This document shows positions 1 to 8,988 of a DNA stretch of 64,000 nt, piece after piece. Position 1 is the stretch's first letter; every line of letters starts with the position of its first letter. Position numbers and translations under genes: made by a program. The stretch is from positions 124,001 to 188,000 of the forward strand of contig NZ_CP013363.1 in NCBI RefSeq assembly GCF_001718315.1, given 5' to 3'. Source of the stretch: Burkholderia diffusa. Its GTDB lineage: Bacteria; Pseudomonadota; Gammaproteobacteria; Burkholderiales; Burkholderiaceae. Under the pieces are notes generated by a model. That model saw only the letters and a program-made list of their open reading frames with translations. It did no database searches and was not told the DNA's origin.

Positions 1-195
1 GTGCTGCGCGGCGCGGTACGCAAGCTCGGACCGATCAGCCGCGCACACGTCAGCGCGGAGGAAGAGTACGACGGCTATGCGCTCGCATGCCGTGTGGTGC
101 CGGACGGCGACGTCGAACTCGAAGTGGCGGGCCGGCTGAAAAAGCCGTTCTTCTGCGGCGCGGCCCGTGCCGGCGCGCCGGCGATCGACAAGTAA
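1..195 (+). CDS. dmpQ: DmpQ/XylT-type 2Fe-2S ferredoxin, C-terminal part (cut by window edge)
   Basis: Only the last 64 codons are visible; the first codon is internal, not a start. The visible part has the ferredoxin tail pattern [11 protein letters not shown] followed by GYALACRV, whose cysteine would be the last 2Fe-2S ligand of a chloroplast-type ferredoxin. I recall XylT having the similar pattern MSRGHVPA...ALACQV. In meta-cleavage operons this ferredoxin re-reduces the inactivated ferric iron of catechol 2,3-dioxygenase. The gene directly precedes that dioxygenase with a 25-base gap, which supports the call. The first three cysteines lie outside the window. Confidence 0.78.
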   Translation: MLRGAVRKLGPISRAHVSAEEEYDGYALACRVVPDGDVELEVAGRLKKPFFCGAARAGAPAIDK

Positions 196-220
196 CCAGG
201 AAACCAGGAGGAGACACATC

Positions 221-1165
221 ATGGGTGTGATGCGTATTGGTCATGTCAGTCTGAAGGTGATGGACATGGAAGCGGCGTTGCGTCATTACGTGCGCGTGCT
301 CGGCATGCAGGAGACGATGCGCGACGCGGCGGGCAACGTTTATCTGAAATGCTGGGACGAGTGGGACAAGTATTCGCTGATCCTGTCGCCGTCCGACCAG
401 GCGGGGCTCAAGCACGCCGCATACAAGGTCGAGCACGATGCCGATCTGGACGCGTTGCAGCAGCGTATCGAGGCATACGGGATCGCAACCGAGATGCTGC
501 CCGAGGGTGCGCTGCCGGCGGTCGGCCGTCAATTGCGGTTCCTGCTGCCGAGCGGGCACGAGTTGCGGCTGTTCGCGAAGAAGGCGCTGGTGGGCACCGC
601 GGTCGGCTCGCTGAACCCCGATCCGTGGCCCGACGACGTTCCGGGCTCGGCCGTGCACTGGCTCGACCACTGCCTGCTGATGTGCGAACTGAACCCCGAA
701 ACCGGCGTGAACCGTGTCGAGGAGAACACGCGCTTCATGGCCGAGTGTCTCGACTTCCATCTGGCGGAACAGGTGATGGTCGGCCCCGGCAACACGATCC
801 AGGCCGCGACGTGGATGTTCCGCAGCACGACGCCGCACGACATCGCGTTCGTCGGCGGCCCGAGCAACGGCCTGCATCACATCGCGTTCTTCCTCGACGA
901 CTGGGCCGACGTGCTGAAGTCGGCCGACGTGATGGCGAAGAACAAGGTGAAGATCGACGTCGCGCCGACGCGCCACGGCATCACGCGCGGCACCACCATC
1001 TATTTCTTCGATCCGAGCGGCAACCGCAACGAGACCTTCGCAGGGCTCGGCTACCTCGCGCAACCCGACCGCCCGGTCACGACGTGGACCGAGGAGGAGC
1101 TCGGGCGCGGGATCTTCTTCCACTCCGGCGAGCTGAACGAAGCGTTCACGACCGTCTACACCTGA
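221..1165 (+). CDS. dmpB: Catechol 2,3-dioxygenase (extradiol, meta-cleavage)
   Basis: Opens catechol next to the hydroxyls with O2 to give 2-hydroxymuconic semialdehyde. The protein has 314 residues, close to the roughly 307 of XylE/DmpB, and has two vicinal-oxygen-chelate halves. The likely Fe(II) ligands are a His in LDHC (His150), a His in GLHHIAF and the Glu in [26 protein letters not shown] is a hallmark of the family. The ATG at 221 is chosen because AGGAGG lies 8 bases upstream and the protein then begins like its relatives. A longer in-frame reading from 167 would overlap the ferredoxin gene. Confidence 0.96.
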   Translation: MGVMRIGHVSLKVMDMEAALRHYVRVLGMQETMRDAAGNVYLKCWDEWDKYSLILSPSDQAGLKHAAYKVEHDADLDALQQRIEAYGIATEMLPEGALPAVGRQLRFLLPSGHELRLFAKKALVGTAVGSLNPDPWPDDVPGSAVHWLDHCLLMCELNPETGVNRVEENTRFMAECLDFHLAEQVMVGPGNTIQAATWMFRSTTPHDIAFVGGPSNGLHHIAFFLDDWADVLKSADVMAKNKVKIDVAPTRHGITRGTTIYFFDPSGNRNETFAGLGYLAQPDRPVTTWTEEELGRGIFFHSGELNEAFTTVYT

Positions 1166-1185
1166 GCCGCGAGGAGTCCAGCGTC

Positions 1186-1635
1186 ATGGATCGAAACGAC
1201 ACGAACCGGAGCATCGACACGCGCACGATCGACTGGCCGGCCGCGGCGCGTGCGGCGCACGCTGCGGCCGACGCCGCCGAACGGCTCGGCGTGCGCGTGA
1301 ACGTCGCGGTCGTCGATGCGGCCGGGCTGCTCGCGGCATTCGTGCGCATGCCCGGCGCACCGCTGCATTCGATCGATATCGCGATCGACAAGGCGTACAC
1401 GGCCGCGAGCTTCGGCCTGGCCACCGACGCATGGCACGTCGCGCTGGCATCGCACTCGGATGCGGTGCGGCAGGGCCTCGTGCTGCGGCCGCGCTTCGTC
1501 GCGTTCGGCGGCGGGCTGCCGATCGTCGAGGGCGGCGCGTTGATCGGCGGCATCGGCGTATCGGGTGGCAGCGAGGCGCAGGACGCGCAATGCGCGCACG
1601 CGGGGCTCGACGCGGCCGGCTTCGGCGGGCCATGA
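1186..1635 (+). CDS. GlcG/HbpS-family (DUF336) heme-binding-like protein
   Basis: A 149-residue protein of the GlcG/HbpS fold. It shows the family pattern of an N-terminal helix rich in Ala, then VNVAVVDAAGLLAAFVRM, and a glycine-rich C-terminal half (FGGGLPIVEGGALIGGIGVSG). Some relatives bind heme; the exact role in aromatic degradation is unsettled. It sits 20 bases after dmpB and 60 before dmpC on the same strand, so it belongs to the meta-cleavage operon. A protective or accessory role for the dioxygenase is inference from position only. GAGGAG lies just upstream of the ATG. Confidence 0.85.
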   Translation: MDRNDTNRSIDTRTIDWPAAARAAHAAADAAERLGVRVNVAVVDAAGLLAAFVRMPGAPLHSIDIAIDKAYTAASFGLATDAWHVALASHSDAVRQGLVLRPRFVAFGGGLPIVEGGALIGGIGVSGGSEAQDAQCAHAGLDAAGFGGP

Positions 1636-1695
1636 CGCACGGCACTTGAACGCGCTCCACGAACCCACGGATTCACGACTATCGGCACACACATC

Positions 1696-3207
1696 ATGTA
1701 CGACACCGAACCCATCGCCGCGACGCGCGGCCCCGCCGGCGGGCAGCCGGACCCGCGGCTCGTCCGCAACTTCATCGACGGCGGCTATCGCGCGAGCGAA
1801 CGCTGGTTCGACAAGCGCTCGCCGCTCGACAACGCGCTGATCGCGCGCGTGGCCGAAGCGAGCCGCGCGGATGTCGACGCGGCCGTGCAGGCCGCACGGG
1901 CGGCGCTGGCCGGCCCGTGGGGCGACCTGACGGTCGCGCAGCGCGTCGAGCTCCTGTATGCGGTGGCCGACGGCATCACGCGCCGCTTCGACGATTTCCT
2001 CGCAGCGGAAGTGGCCGACACCGGCAAGCCGGTGAGCCTCGCGAGCCATATCGACATCCCGCGCGGCGCGGCGAACTTCAAGGTGTTCGCCGACGTGGTG
2101 AAGAACGTGCCCGGCGAAACCTTCGAGATGGCGACGCCGGACGGCGCGGGCGCGCTCAACTACGCGATCCGCCGGCCGGTCGGCGTGGTCGGTGTGATCT
2201 GCCCGTGGAACCTGCCGCTGCTGCTGATGACGTGGAAGGTCGGGCCCGCGCTCGCCTGCGGCAACACGGTGGTCGTGAAACCGTCGGAGGAGACGCCGCA
2301 GACGGCCGCGCTGCTCGGCGAAGTCATGAACGCGGCGGGCGTGCCGCATGGCGTCTACAACGTCGTGCACGGCTTCGGGCCGGGTTCGGCCGGCGAATTC
2401 CTGACGACGCACCCGGGCGTGAACGCGATCACGTTCACCGGCGAGACGCGCACCGGCGCGGCGATCATGAAGGCGGCCGCCGACGGTGCGCGGCCCGTCA
2501 GCCTCGAGATGGGCGGCAAGAACGCGGCGATCGTGTTCGCCGATTGCGATTTCGACGCGGCTGTCGAAGGCACGTTGCGCTCGTGCTTCGCGAACGCGGG
2601 GCAGGTTTGCCTCGGCACCGAGCGCGTGTATGTCGAGCGTCCGCTGTTCGAGCGTTTCGTCGCCGCGCTGAAGGCCGGTGCCGAACGCCTGCGGCCCGGC
2701 CGTCCGGAAGCGGAGTCGACCGGTCTCGGCCCGCTCATCAGCCAGGAGCATCGCGACAAGGTGCTGTCGTATTACCGCAAGGCGGCCGAACTCGGCGCGA
2801 CGGTCGTGACGGGCGGCGGCGTGCCCGACATGCCCGAGGACCTGCGCGGCGGCGCGTGGGTGCAGCCGACGATCTGGACCGGCCTCGGCGACGATTCGCC
2901 GATCGCGCGCGAAGAGATCTTCGGGCCGTGCACGCTGGTGATGCCGTTCGACTCCGAAGCCGAGGTGATCGACCGCGCGAACGCGAACGCGTACGGGCTG
3001 TCGACGGCGATCTGGACGACCAACCTGTCGCGTGCGCACCGCGTCGCGGCATCGATCGACGTCGGCATCGCGTGGGTCAATTCATGGTTCCTGCGTGACC
3101 TGCGTACCGCGTTCGGCGGCGCGAAGCAATCGGGCATCGGTCGCGAGGGCGGCGTGCATTCGCTCGAGTTCTACACGGAGCTGCGCAATGTGTGCATCAA
3201 GCTCTGA
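1696..3207 (+). CDS. dmpC: 2-hydroxymuconic semialdehyde dehydrogenase
   Basis: NAD-dependent aldehyde dehydrogenase of 503 residues that oxidises the ring-cleavage product to 2-hydroxymuconate (4-oxalocrotonate branch). The general-base Glu is in LEMGGKN (Glu271) and the catalytic Cys in NAGQVCLGTERVYV (Cys305). The nucleotide-binding segment CPWNLPLLLMTWKVGPALACG and the C-terminal PFGGAKQSG-like motif (AFGGAKQSGIGREGG) are intact. It has the length and position of DmpC/XylG in meta-cleavage operons. Confidence 0.95.
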   Translation: MYDTEPIAATRGPAGGQPDPRLVRNFIDGGYRASERWFDKRSPLDNALIARVAEASRADVDAAVQAARAALAGPWGDLTVAQRVELLYAVADGITRRFDDFLAAEVADTGKPVSLASHIDIPRGAANFKVFADVVKNVPGETFEMATPDGAGALNYAIRRPVGVVGVICPWNLPLLLMTWKVGPALACGNTVVVKPSEETPQTAALLGEVMNAAGVPHGVYNVVHGFGPGSAGEFLTTHPGVNAITFTGETRTGAAIMKAAADGARPVSLEMGGKNAAIVFADCDFDAAVEGTLRSCFANAGQVCLGTERVYVERPLFERFVAALKAGAERLRPGRPEAESTGLGPLISQEHRDKVLSYYRKAAELGATVVTGGGVPDMPEDLRGGAWVQPTIWTGLGDDSPIAREEIFGPCTLVMPFDSEAEVIDRANANAYGLSTAIWTTNLSRAHRVAASIDVGIAWVNSWFLRDLRTAFGGAKQSGIGREGGVHSLEFYTELRNVCIKL

Positions 3208-3235
3208 TCCACCCGTAAATGACCGGAAAACTCTT

Positions 3236-4018
3236 ATGGACTCCACGTTGATTACCACGCTGGGCGACCGGCTGTACGACGCGATGACCTCGCGCGAGCC
3301 CATCGCGCCGCTGACGTCGCAGCACGAGGACCTGTCGGTCGACGACGCGTACCGGATCCAGCAGCGCTTCGTGCAGCGCCGCCTGGATGCCGGCGAAACC
3401 GTCATCGGCAAGAAGATCGGCGTCACGTCGAAGGCGGTGATGGACATGCTCGGCGTCTACCAGCCCGACTTCGGTTACCTGCTGTCGGGCATGGTGTACG
3501 GCGAGGGCGAGTGCATCGCGCTCGATACGCTGATCCAGCCGAAGGCCGAAGGCGAGATCGCGTTCGTGCTGAAGCGCGACCTGCTCGGCCCGGGCGTGAC
3601 GAACGCGATGGTGCTCGCCGCCACCGAATGCGTGATGCCGTGCTTCGAGATCGTCGACTCGCGCATCCGCGACTGGAAGATTCGCATCGGCGACACGGTG
3701 GCCGACAACGCGTCGTGCGGCGTGTTCGTGCTCGGCGACCGGGCGGTGAGCACGCGCAGCGTCGATCTGTCGACGTGCGGGATGGTGCTCGAGAAGAACG
3801 GCGACGTGATCGGCACCGGCGCCGGCGCGGCCGCGCTCGGCTCGCCGGTGAACGCGGTCGCATGGCTCGCCAATACGCTCGGCCGCCTCGGCATTCCGCT
3901 GAAGGCGGGCGAAGTGATCCTGTCCGGCGCGCTCGCCGCTATGGCGCCCGCGGCGCGCGGCGACAACTTTCGTGTGTCGATTGGCGGGATCGGCGCGTGT
4001 TCGGTGCGGTTCGCGTAA
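3236..4018 (+). CDS. dmpE: 2-hydroxypenta-2,4-dienoate hydratase
   Basis: Adds water to 2-hydroxypenta-2,4-dienoate to give 4-hydroxy-2-oxovalerate, where the two branches of the pathway meet. It has 260 residues, as in DmpE/XylJ/Mhp[18 protein letters not shown] near residues 60-77 and the acidic metal-site stretch [11 protein letters not shown] (near 101-112) are typical of the hydratase/decarboxylase superfamily. It is a clear paralogue of the decarboxylase at 6067-6855, which has the same [10 protein letters not shown] motif. The ATG at 3236 gives the family length; the upstream in-frame extension would overlap dmpC. Confidence 0.93.
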   Translation: MDSTLITTLGDRLYDAMTSREPIAPLTSQHEDLSVDDAYRIQQRFVQRRLDAGETVIGKKIGVTSKAVMDMLGVYQPDFGYLLSGMVYGEGECIALDTLIQPKAEGEIAFVLKRDLLGPGVTNAMVLAATECVMPCFEIVDSRIRDWKIRIGDTVADNASCGVFVLGDRAVSTRSVDLSTCGMVLEKNGDVIGTGAGAAALGSPVNAVAWLANTLGRLGIPLKAGEVILSGALAAMAPAARGDNFRVSIGGIGACSVRFA

Positions 4019-4059
4019 GCGTCGCCCGTTCCCTTTTTCAAGCAAACGAGGAATTCCCC

Positions 4060-4980
4060 ATGACCCGAAAGATCCGTTGCGCGCTGATCGGCCCCGGCAA
4101 CATCGGCACCGACCTGCTCGCCAAGCTGATGCGCAGCCCCCTGCTCGAACCCGTGTGGATGGTCGGCATCGATCCCGATTCCGATGGCCTGAAGCGCGCG
4201 CGAGAACTCGGCCTCAAGACCACCGCGGACGGCGTCGACGGCCTGCTGCCGCACGTGCAGGCGGACGGCGTGCAGATCGCGTTCGACGCGACGAGCGCAT
4301 ACGTCCACGCGGAAAACAGCCGCAAGCTGAAAGCGCTCGGCGTGCTGATGATCGACCTGACGCCGGCGGCGATCGGTCCGTATTGCGTGCCGCCGGTCAA
4401 CCTTAAGGATCACATCGGCTCTGGCGAGATGAACGTGAACATGGTCACGTGCGGCGGCCAGGCGACGATTCCGATGGTGCGCGCGATCTCGCGCGTGCAG
4501 CCGGTCGCGTACGGCGAGATCGTCGCGACCGTGTCGTCGCGCTCGGTCGGCCCGGGCACCCGCAAGAACATCGACGAATTCACGCGCACGACGGCCGCGG
4601 CCGTCGCGCAGGTCGGCGGCGCGAACGAGGGCAAGGCAATCATCGTGATCAACCCGGCGGATCCGCCGCTGATCATGCGCGACACCGTGCATTGCCTGAC
4701 GGAAAGCGCGCCCGACGAAGCGCGCATCGTCGAATCGGTGCACGCGATGATCGCCGACGTGCAGCGTTACGTGCCCGGCTACCGGCTCGTCAACGGGCCG
4801 GTGTTCGACGGCAATCGCGTGTCGGTCTATCTCGAGGTCGAAGGCCTCGGCGACTACCTGCCGAAATACGCGGGCAACCTCGACATCATGACGGCCGCCG
4901 CCGCGCGCACGGCCGAGATGTTCGCCGAGGAAATGCTGGCCGGCCGCCTCACGCTCGCATCGGCCGCACAGGCGGCCTGA
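4060..4980 (+). CDS. dmpF: Acetaldehyde dehydrogenase (CoA-acylating)
   Basis: Converts acetaldehyde, CoA and NAD+ to acetyl-CoA and NADH. DmpF works in a channeling complex with the aldolase DmpG, encoded immediately downstream. It has 306 residues, the family length. The Rossmann motif [11 protein letters not shown] is at residues 8-18 and the catalytic Cys is in [11 protein letters not shown] (near residue 131). GAGG-like sequence precedes the ATG at 4060. The 43-base gap to dmpG keeps the pair together as in other bacteria. Confidence 0.96.
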   Translation: MTRKIRCALIGPGNIGTDLLAKLMRSPLLEPVWMVGIDPDSDGLKRARELGLKTTADGVDGLLPHVQADGVQIAFDATSAYVHAENSRKLKALGVLMIDLTPAAIGPYCVPPVNLKDHIGSGEMNVNMVTCGGQATIPMVRAISRVQPVAYGEIVATVSSRSVGPGTRKNIDEFTRTTAAAVAQVGGANEGKAIIVINPADPPLIMRDTVHCLTESAPDEARIVESVHAMIADVQRYVPGYRLVNGPVFDGNRVSVYLEVEGLGDYLPKYAGNLDIMTAAAARTAEMFAEEMLAGRLTLASAAQAA

Positions 4981-5023
4981 CGCCCGCAGACGCGCCCCCC
5001 ACGACCGGACGAAAGGAACGGAA

Positions 5024-6070
5024 ATGAATCTCAAAGGCAAACGAATCACCGTCCACGACATGACGTTGCGCGACGGCATGCACCCGAAGCGTCACCAGAT
5101 GACGCTCGACCAGATGCGCGCGATCGCGAGCGGGCTCGACGCGGCCGGCGTGCCGTTGATCGAAGTCACGCACGGCGACGGCCTCGGCGGCTCGTCGGTC
5201 AACTACGGCTTTCCCGCGCATACCGACGCGGAATATCTCGGCGCGGTGATCCCGCTGCTGAAGCGCGCGAAGGTGTCCGCGCTGCTGCTGCCGGGCATCG
5301 GCACGGTCGATCACCTGAAGGAAGCGCACGCGCTCGGCGTGCATACGATCCGCGTCGCCACGCACTGCACCGAGGCGGACGTCTCCGAACAGCACATCGC
5401 GATGGCGCGCAAGCTCGACATGGACACCGTCGGCTTCCTGATGATGAGCCACATGAACAGCCCCGACGGGCTGGTGAAGCAGGCGAAGCTGATGGAGTCG
5501 TACGGTGCGAACTGCATCTACATCACCGATTCGGCCGGCTACATGCTGCCCGACGACGTGAAGGCGCGCCTGGGGGCCGTGCGGGACGCGCTTAAACCCG
5601 AAACGGAACTGGGCTTCCACGGTCACCACAACCTCGCCATGGGCGTCGCGAACTCGATCGCGGCGATCGAGGCCGGTGCGAACCGGATCGATGGCGCGGC
5701 GGCGGGGCTCGGCGCCGGCGCCGGCAATACGCCGCTCGAAGTGTTCGTCGCCGTCTGCGAGCGGATGGGCATCGAGACCGGCGTCGACGTGTGGAAGATC
5801 CAGGACGTCGCCGAGGATCTCGTCGTGCCGATGATGGACTTCCCGATCCGCATCGACCGCGACGCGCTGACGCTCGGTTACGCGGGCGTGTACGGCTCGT
5901 TTCTGCTGTTCGCGAAGCGCGCGGGCGAGAAGTACGGGATTCCCGCGCGCGACATCCTCGTCGAGCTCGGCCGGCGCGGGATGGTCGGCGGACAGGAGGA
6001 CATGATCGAGGACACCGCGCTGACGCTCGCGAAGGCGCGCTCGGCGCAACCGAAGCGGGAGGCCGCATGA
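5024..6070 (+). CDS. dmpG: 4-hydroxy-2-oxovalerate aldolase
   Basis: Class II pyruvate-specific aldolase splitting 4-hydroxy-2-oxovalerate into pyruvate and acetaldehyde. It has 348 residues with an HMGL-like TIM barrel. The N-terminal [16 protein letters not shown] carries the Arg and Asp of the active site, and [12 protein letters not shown] (near residues 197-208) carries the metal-binding HxH. The C-terminal part forms the dimer with the acylating dehydrogenase. The stop overlaps the start of dmpH by 4 bases, so translation of the two is probably coupled. Confidence 0.96.
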   Translation: MNLKGKRITVHDMTLRDGMHPKRHQMTLDQMRAIASGLDAAGVPLIEVTHGDGLGGSSVNYGFPAHTDAEYLGAVIPLLKRAKVSALLLPGIGTVDHLKEAHALGVHTIRVATHCTEADVSEQHIAMARKLDMDTVGFLMMSHMNSPDGLVKQAKLMESYGANCIYITDSAGYMLPDDVKARLGAVRDALKPETELGFHGHHNLAMGVANSIAAIEAGANRIDGAAAGLGAGAGNTPLEVFVAVCERMGIETGVDVWKIQDVAEDLVVPMMDFPIRIDRDALTLGYAGVYGSFLLFAKRAGEKYGIPARDILVELGRRGMVGGQEDMIEDTALTLAKARSAQPKREAA

Positions 6071-6855
6071 ACCTGACGACCGACATGATCGAGTCGCTGG
6101 CCGCGCATCTCGACGACTGCATGCGCGACGCGCGCGACACGCCGAAGATCACCGACCGTCATCCGGAGATGGACTGGGACGACGCCTACGCGGTGCAGGA
6201 TGCGATCCGCCGCCGGCAGCTTGCGCGCGGCGCGCGGATCGTCGGCTACAAGGCCGGCCTGACGTCGCACGCGAAGATGCGGCAGATGGGTGTGGACGCG
6301 CCCGTGTTCGGCTTCCTGACCGACGTCCATGACTTGCCCGATGGCGGCGAGTGCGATACGTCCGCGCTGATTCATCCGAAGGTGGAGCCGGAGATCGCGT
6401 TCGTGACGAAGGCCGAACTGAAGGGGCCCGGCTGCCATGTCGGCGCGGTGCTTGCCGCGACGGACTTCGTCGTCGCCGGGATCGAGGTGATCGACAGCCG
6501 CTACCGCGACTTCAAGTTCGACCTGAAGAGCGTGGTGGCCGACAACACGTCGGCCGCGCGCTTCGTCGCGGGCGGCCGGCCGCTGGCCGTGGACGGCGTC
6601 GACCTGCGCACGCTCGGCATCGTGCTCGAGAAGAACGGCTTGCCGGTCGCATTCGGCGCCGGCGCGGCCGTGCTCGGCCACCCGGCGGCCGCGATCGCGA
6701 TGCTCGCGAACCACCTCGGCGCGCGCGGCGAATCGATTCCGGCGGGCAGCCTGATCCTGTCGGGCGGCATCACGGAGGCGGTGGCCGTCGCGGCCGGCGA
6801 CAACGTGACGCTGCGCGTGCAGGACATCGGGTCGGTCGGCCTGCGATTCATCTGA
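6067..6855 (+). CDS. dmpH: 4-oxalocrotonate decarboxylase
   Basis: Mg-dependent decarboxylation of 2-oxohex-3-enedioate to 2-hydroxypentadienoate. The protein has 262 residues and the same fold as the hydratase at 3236-4018. [17 protein letters not shown] and [12 protein letters not shown] hold the active-site region. In relatives the enzyme forms a complex with the hydratase that protects the unstable product. The ATG overlaps the stop of dmpG (ATGA). Distinguished from the hydratase by gene order (after dmpG, before dmpI) and by its sequence around residues 60-80. Confidence 0.92.
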   Translation: MNLTTDMIESLAAHLDDCMRDARDTPKITDRHPEMDWDDAYAVQDAIRRRQLARGARIVGYKAGLTSHAKMRQMGVDAPVFGFLTDVHDLPDGGECDTSALIHPKVEPEIAFVTKAELKGPGCHVGAVLAATDFVVAGIEVIDSRYRDFKFDLKSVVADNTSAARFVAGGRPLAVDGVDLRTLGIVLEKNGLPVAFGAGAAVLGHPAAAIAMLANHLGARGESIPAGSLILSGGITEAVAVAAGDNVTLRVQDIGSVGLRFI

Positions 6856-6882
6856 ACGTTCGAGACGCAAAGGGAGGCCATC

Positions 6883-7074
6883 GTGCCGATAGCACATCTG
6901 TACATCCTGGAAGGCCGCGACGACGACAAGAAGGAACGCCTGATCGCCGAAGTCACCGAAGCCATCCATCGCTCGCTCGACGCACCGCTCGAATCGGTGC
7001 GCGTCATCATCACCGAGATGCCGAAGGCACACTTCGGCATCGGCGGGCAGAGCGCGAAGAAGCGCGGGCGCTGA
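6883..7074 (+). CDS. dmpI: 4-oxalocrotonate tautomerase
   Basis: A 63-codon gene; removal of the initiator leaves 62 residues starting with the catalytic Pro1. Counting from that Pro, Arg11 (EGR), Arg39 (SVRV) and Phe50 (AHF) fall exactly where 4-oxalocrotonate tautomerase needs them. It isomerises 2-hydroxymuconate to 2-oxohex-3-enedioate for DmpH. The start is GTG at 6883, preceded by AGGGAGG. Confidence 0.97.
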   Translation: MPIAHLYILEGRDDDKKERLIAEVTEAIHRSLDAPLESVRVIITEMPKAHFGIGGQSAKKRGR

Positions 7075-7111
7075 CGCGCCGCGCACCACCGAAATCGACT
7101 GGAGGAGCGTC

Positions 7112-7933
7112 ATGTCAGCCAATCCCGAACTGGGCCGCCGGATCGTCGCGGGCGGTCTCGACACCAACTATCACGACCTCGGCGACGGGCCGCCCGTGCT
7201 GCTGATCCACGGCTCGGGGCCGGGCGTCACGGCCTACGCGAACTGGCGGCTCACGATGCCGGCGCTCGCCGGGCAGTTTCGCGTGATCGCGCCGGACATG
7301 GCCGGATTCGGCGAAACCGAGCGGCCGCGCGATTACGTGTATTCGATGGACCACTGGGTCGACCACGCGCTGGGCCTGCTCGATGCGCTTGGCGTCGAAC
7401 GTGCGCACGTGATCGGCAATTCGTTCGGCGGCGCGCTCGCGCTCGCGCTGGCCATCCGCGCACCCGACCGGGTCGGCCGCCTCGTGCTGATGGGCGCGGC
7501 AGGCACGCGCTTCGCGCTGACCGAGGGGCTCGATGCCGTGTGGGGCTATACGCCGTCGATCGCGAACATGCGCGCCCTGCTGGACATCTTCGCGTTCGAT
7601 CGCACGCTGGTGAACGACGAGCTCGCGAAGCTGCGCTACGACGCGAGCGTGCGACCCGGCTATCAGGAGGCGTTCGCCAACATGTTTCCGGCGCCGCGCC
7701 AGCGCTGGGTCGATGCGCTCGCGAGCGACGAGGCGAAACTGCGCGCGTTGCCGCACGACACGCTGATCGTCCATGGCCGCGAGGACCGCGTGATTCCGCT
7801 CGACAGCTCGATGAGGCTGCTGGAACTGCTGCCGAATGCGCAGCTGCACGTGTTCGGTCGCTGCGGACACTGGACGCAGATCGAGCATGCGGCACGCTTC
7901 AACCGGCTCGTGATCGAGCACTTCAACGAATAG
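7112..7933 (+). CDS. dmpD: 2-hydroxymuconic semialdehyde hydrolase
   Basis: Alpha/beta hydrolase of 273 residues that removes formate from the ring-cleavage product (hydrolytic branch, needed for ketone-type products of substituted catechols). The triad is Ser104 in GNSFGG, Asp225 in GREDRV and His253 in CGHWTQIE; the oxyanion motif is HGSGPGV. GGAGG precedes the ATG. In the classical dmp/xyl order this gene follows dmpC; here it comes after dmpI, a rearranged order. Confidence 0.95.
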   Translation: MSANPELGRRIVAGGLDTNYHDLGDGPPVLLIHGSGPGVTAYANWRLTMPALAGQFRVIAPDMAGFGETERPRDYVYSMDHWVDHALGLLDALGVERAHVIGNSFGGALALALAIRAPDRVGRLVLMGAAGTRFALTEGLDAVWGYTPSIANMRALLDIFAFDRTLVNDELAKLRYDASVRPGYQEAFANMFPAPRQRWVDALASDEAKLRALPHDTLIVHGREDRVIPLDSSMRLLELLPNAQLHVFGRCGHWTQIEHAARFNRLVIEHFNE

Positions 7934-8000
7934 ACGGGCTGACAGCTGTGCCGCACGACCATAAAAAATCAATTCAGTAGAACGAATATTGAAGACATCG

Positions 8001-8903
8001 ATGAAACGAAAGGCTGCATTCGGACTGGTCTCGCTCGCAGCGTGCGCGGGCATGGCGCTGAGCACCGGCGCATCGGCAACGGAGGGCGGCGGCGACACGA
8101 TCGGCGAGGGCGCGGAGGCGTTCTTCGCCGGCGCGCTGCCGCCGGCGGGGCTGTACGGACTGTTGTACTACACGCATTACCATGCGTCGCGCTTCAACGA
8201 TTCGCACGGCAACGGCTCGGTGCCGGGTTTCAAGCTCGATGCCGACGTGCTGATTCCGCGCGTCGTGTGGATGTCGAACCTGTCGGTGCTCGGCGGGCGC
8301 TACGGCGCGTATGCGGTGCTGCCGATGGAGCACCTGGCGCTGGATGCGGGCGGCGCGTCGTTCGACCGCACCAATCTCGGTGACCTGATCGTCAGCCCCG
8401 CGCTGATCGCATGGGGATCGGGGGCGCTGCGCACCGTCGCGGCGATCGAGTTCGTGTTTCCGACCGGACAGTACGATGCACACGCGGCGTTGAACACCGG
8501 GAAGAACTATTACACCGCGCGGCCCGTGTTCGGCGTGTCGTGGTTGCCGAACGACAAGATCGAGGTATCCGCGAAGATGACCTACAGCTTCAACTCGCCG
8601 AACAACGACACCCATTACCACTCGGGGAACCTGTTCCACATCGATTACTCGGCGAGCTATGCGATCACGCCGAAGGCGCGCGTCGGACTGTCCGGGTACT
8701 TTGTCAAGCAGACCACCGACGACATGCAGAACGGGCAGCCGGTCGCGGGCGACGGCTTTCGCGGACAGACGTTCGCGATCGGGCCTGGTTTCCGTTACCA
8801 GTTCGGCAAGATCAGCGTGGAGGCGCGCGTCGTGAAGGAGTTCTTCGTGCGCAACCGGCCCGCCGGCGAGGCCGTGTGGGCGAAGGCCGTCATTCCGTTC
8901 TGA
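8001..8903 (+). CDS. SphA/MetA-pathway family outer-membrane protein
   Basis: A 300-residue exported protein with a signal peptide (MKRKAAFGLVSLAACAGMAL, then STGASA before the cut). The rest is rich in alternating aromatic beta-strands and ends in the outer-membrane-type AKAVIPF with C-terminal Phe. It matches the family named after phenol meta-degradation operons (Phenol_MetA_deg/SphA). Uptake of the aromatic substrate through the outer membrane is the likely job, by position and fold. TTG at 7989 is an alternative start; ATG at 8001 gives the better signal peptide. Confidence 0.85.
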   Translation: MKRKAAFGLVSLAACAGMALSTGASATEGGGDTIGEGAEAFFAGALPPAGLYGLLYYTHYHASRFNDSHGNGSVPGFKLDADVLIPRVVWMSNLSVLGGRYGAYAVLPMEHLALDAGGASFDRTNLGDLIVSPALIAWGSGALRTVAAIEFVFPTGQYDAHAALNTGKNYYTARPVFGVSWLPNDKIEVSAKMTYSFNSPNNDTHYHSGNLFHIDYSASYAITPKARVGLSGYFVKQTTDDMQNGQPVAGDGFRGQTFAIGPGFRYQFGKISVEARVVKEFFVRNRPAGEAVWAKAVIPF

Positions 8904-8942
8904 CGGCGCCGCACAGCGCGGAGGGCCGCGGGCCGATCGAGC

Positions 8943-8972
8943 GCGTGACGCCGCCATCGCGTGGCGTCACGC
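8943..8972. terminator. Hairpin between convergent genes, candidate bidirectional terminator
   Basis: Arms GCGTGACGCC (8943-8952) and GGCGTCACGC (8963-8972) pair perfectly over 10 bp with a 10-base loop. It lies between the 3' ends of the dmp operon and the amidohydrolase gene. There is no T-run, so classical Rho-independent action is uncertain. Confidence 0.45.
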
Positions 8973-8988
8973 TGCACGCCGTCGTGCG

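Noticed and set aside
167..220. In-frame N-terminal extension of catechol 2,3-dioxygenase
   Set aside because: It would overlap the ferredoxin gene and adds Arg-rich sequence; AGGAGG and the family N-terminus fit the ATG at 221.
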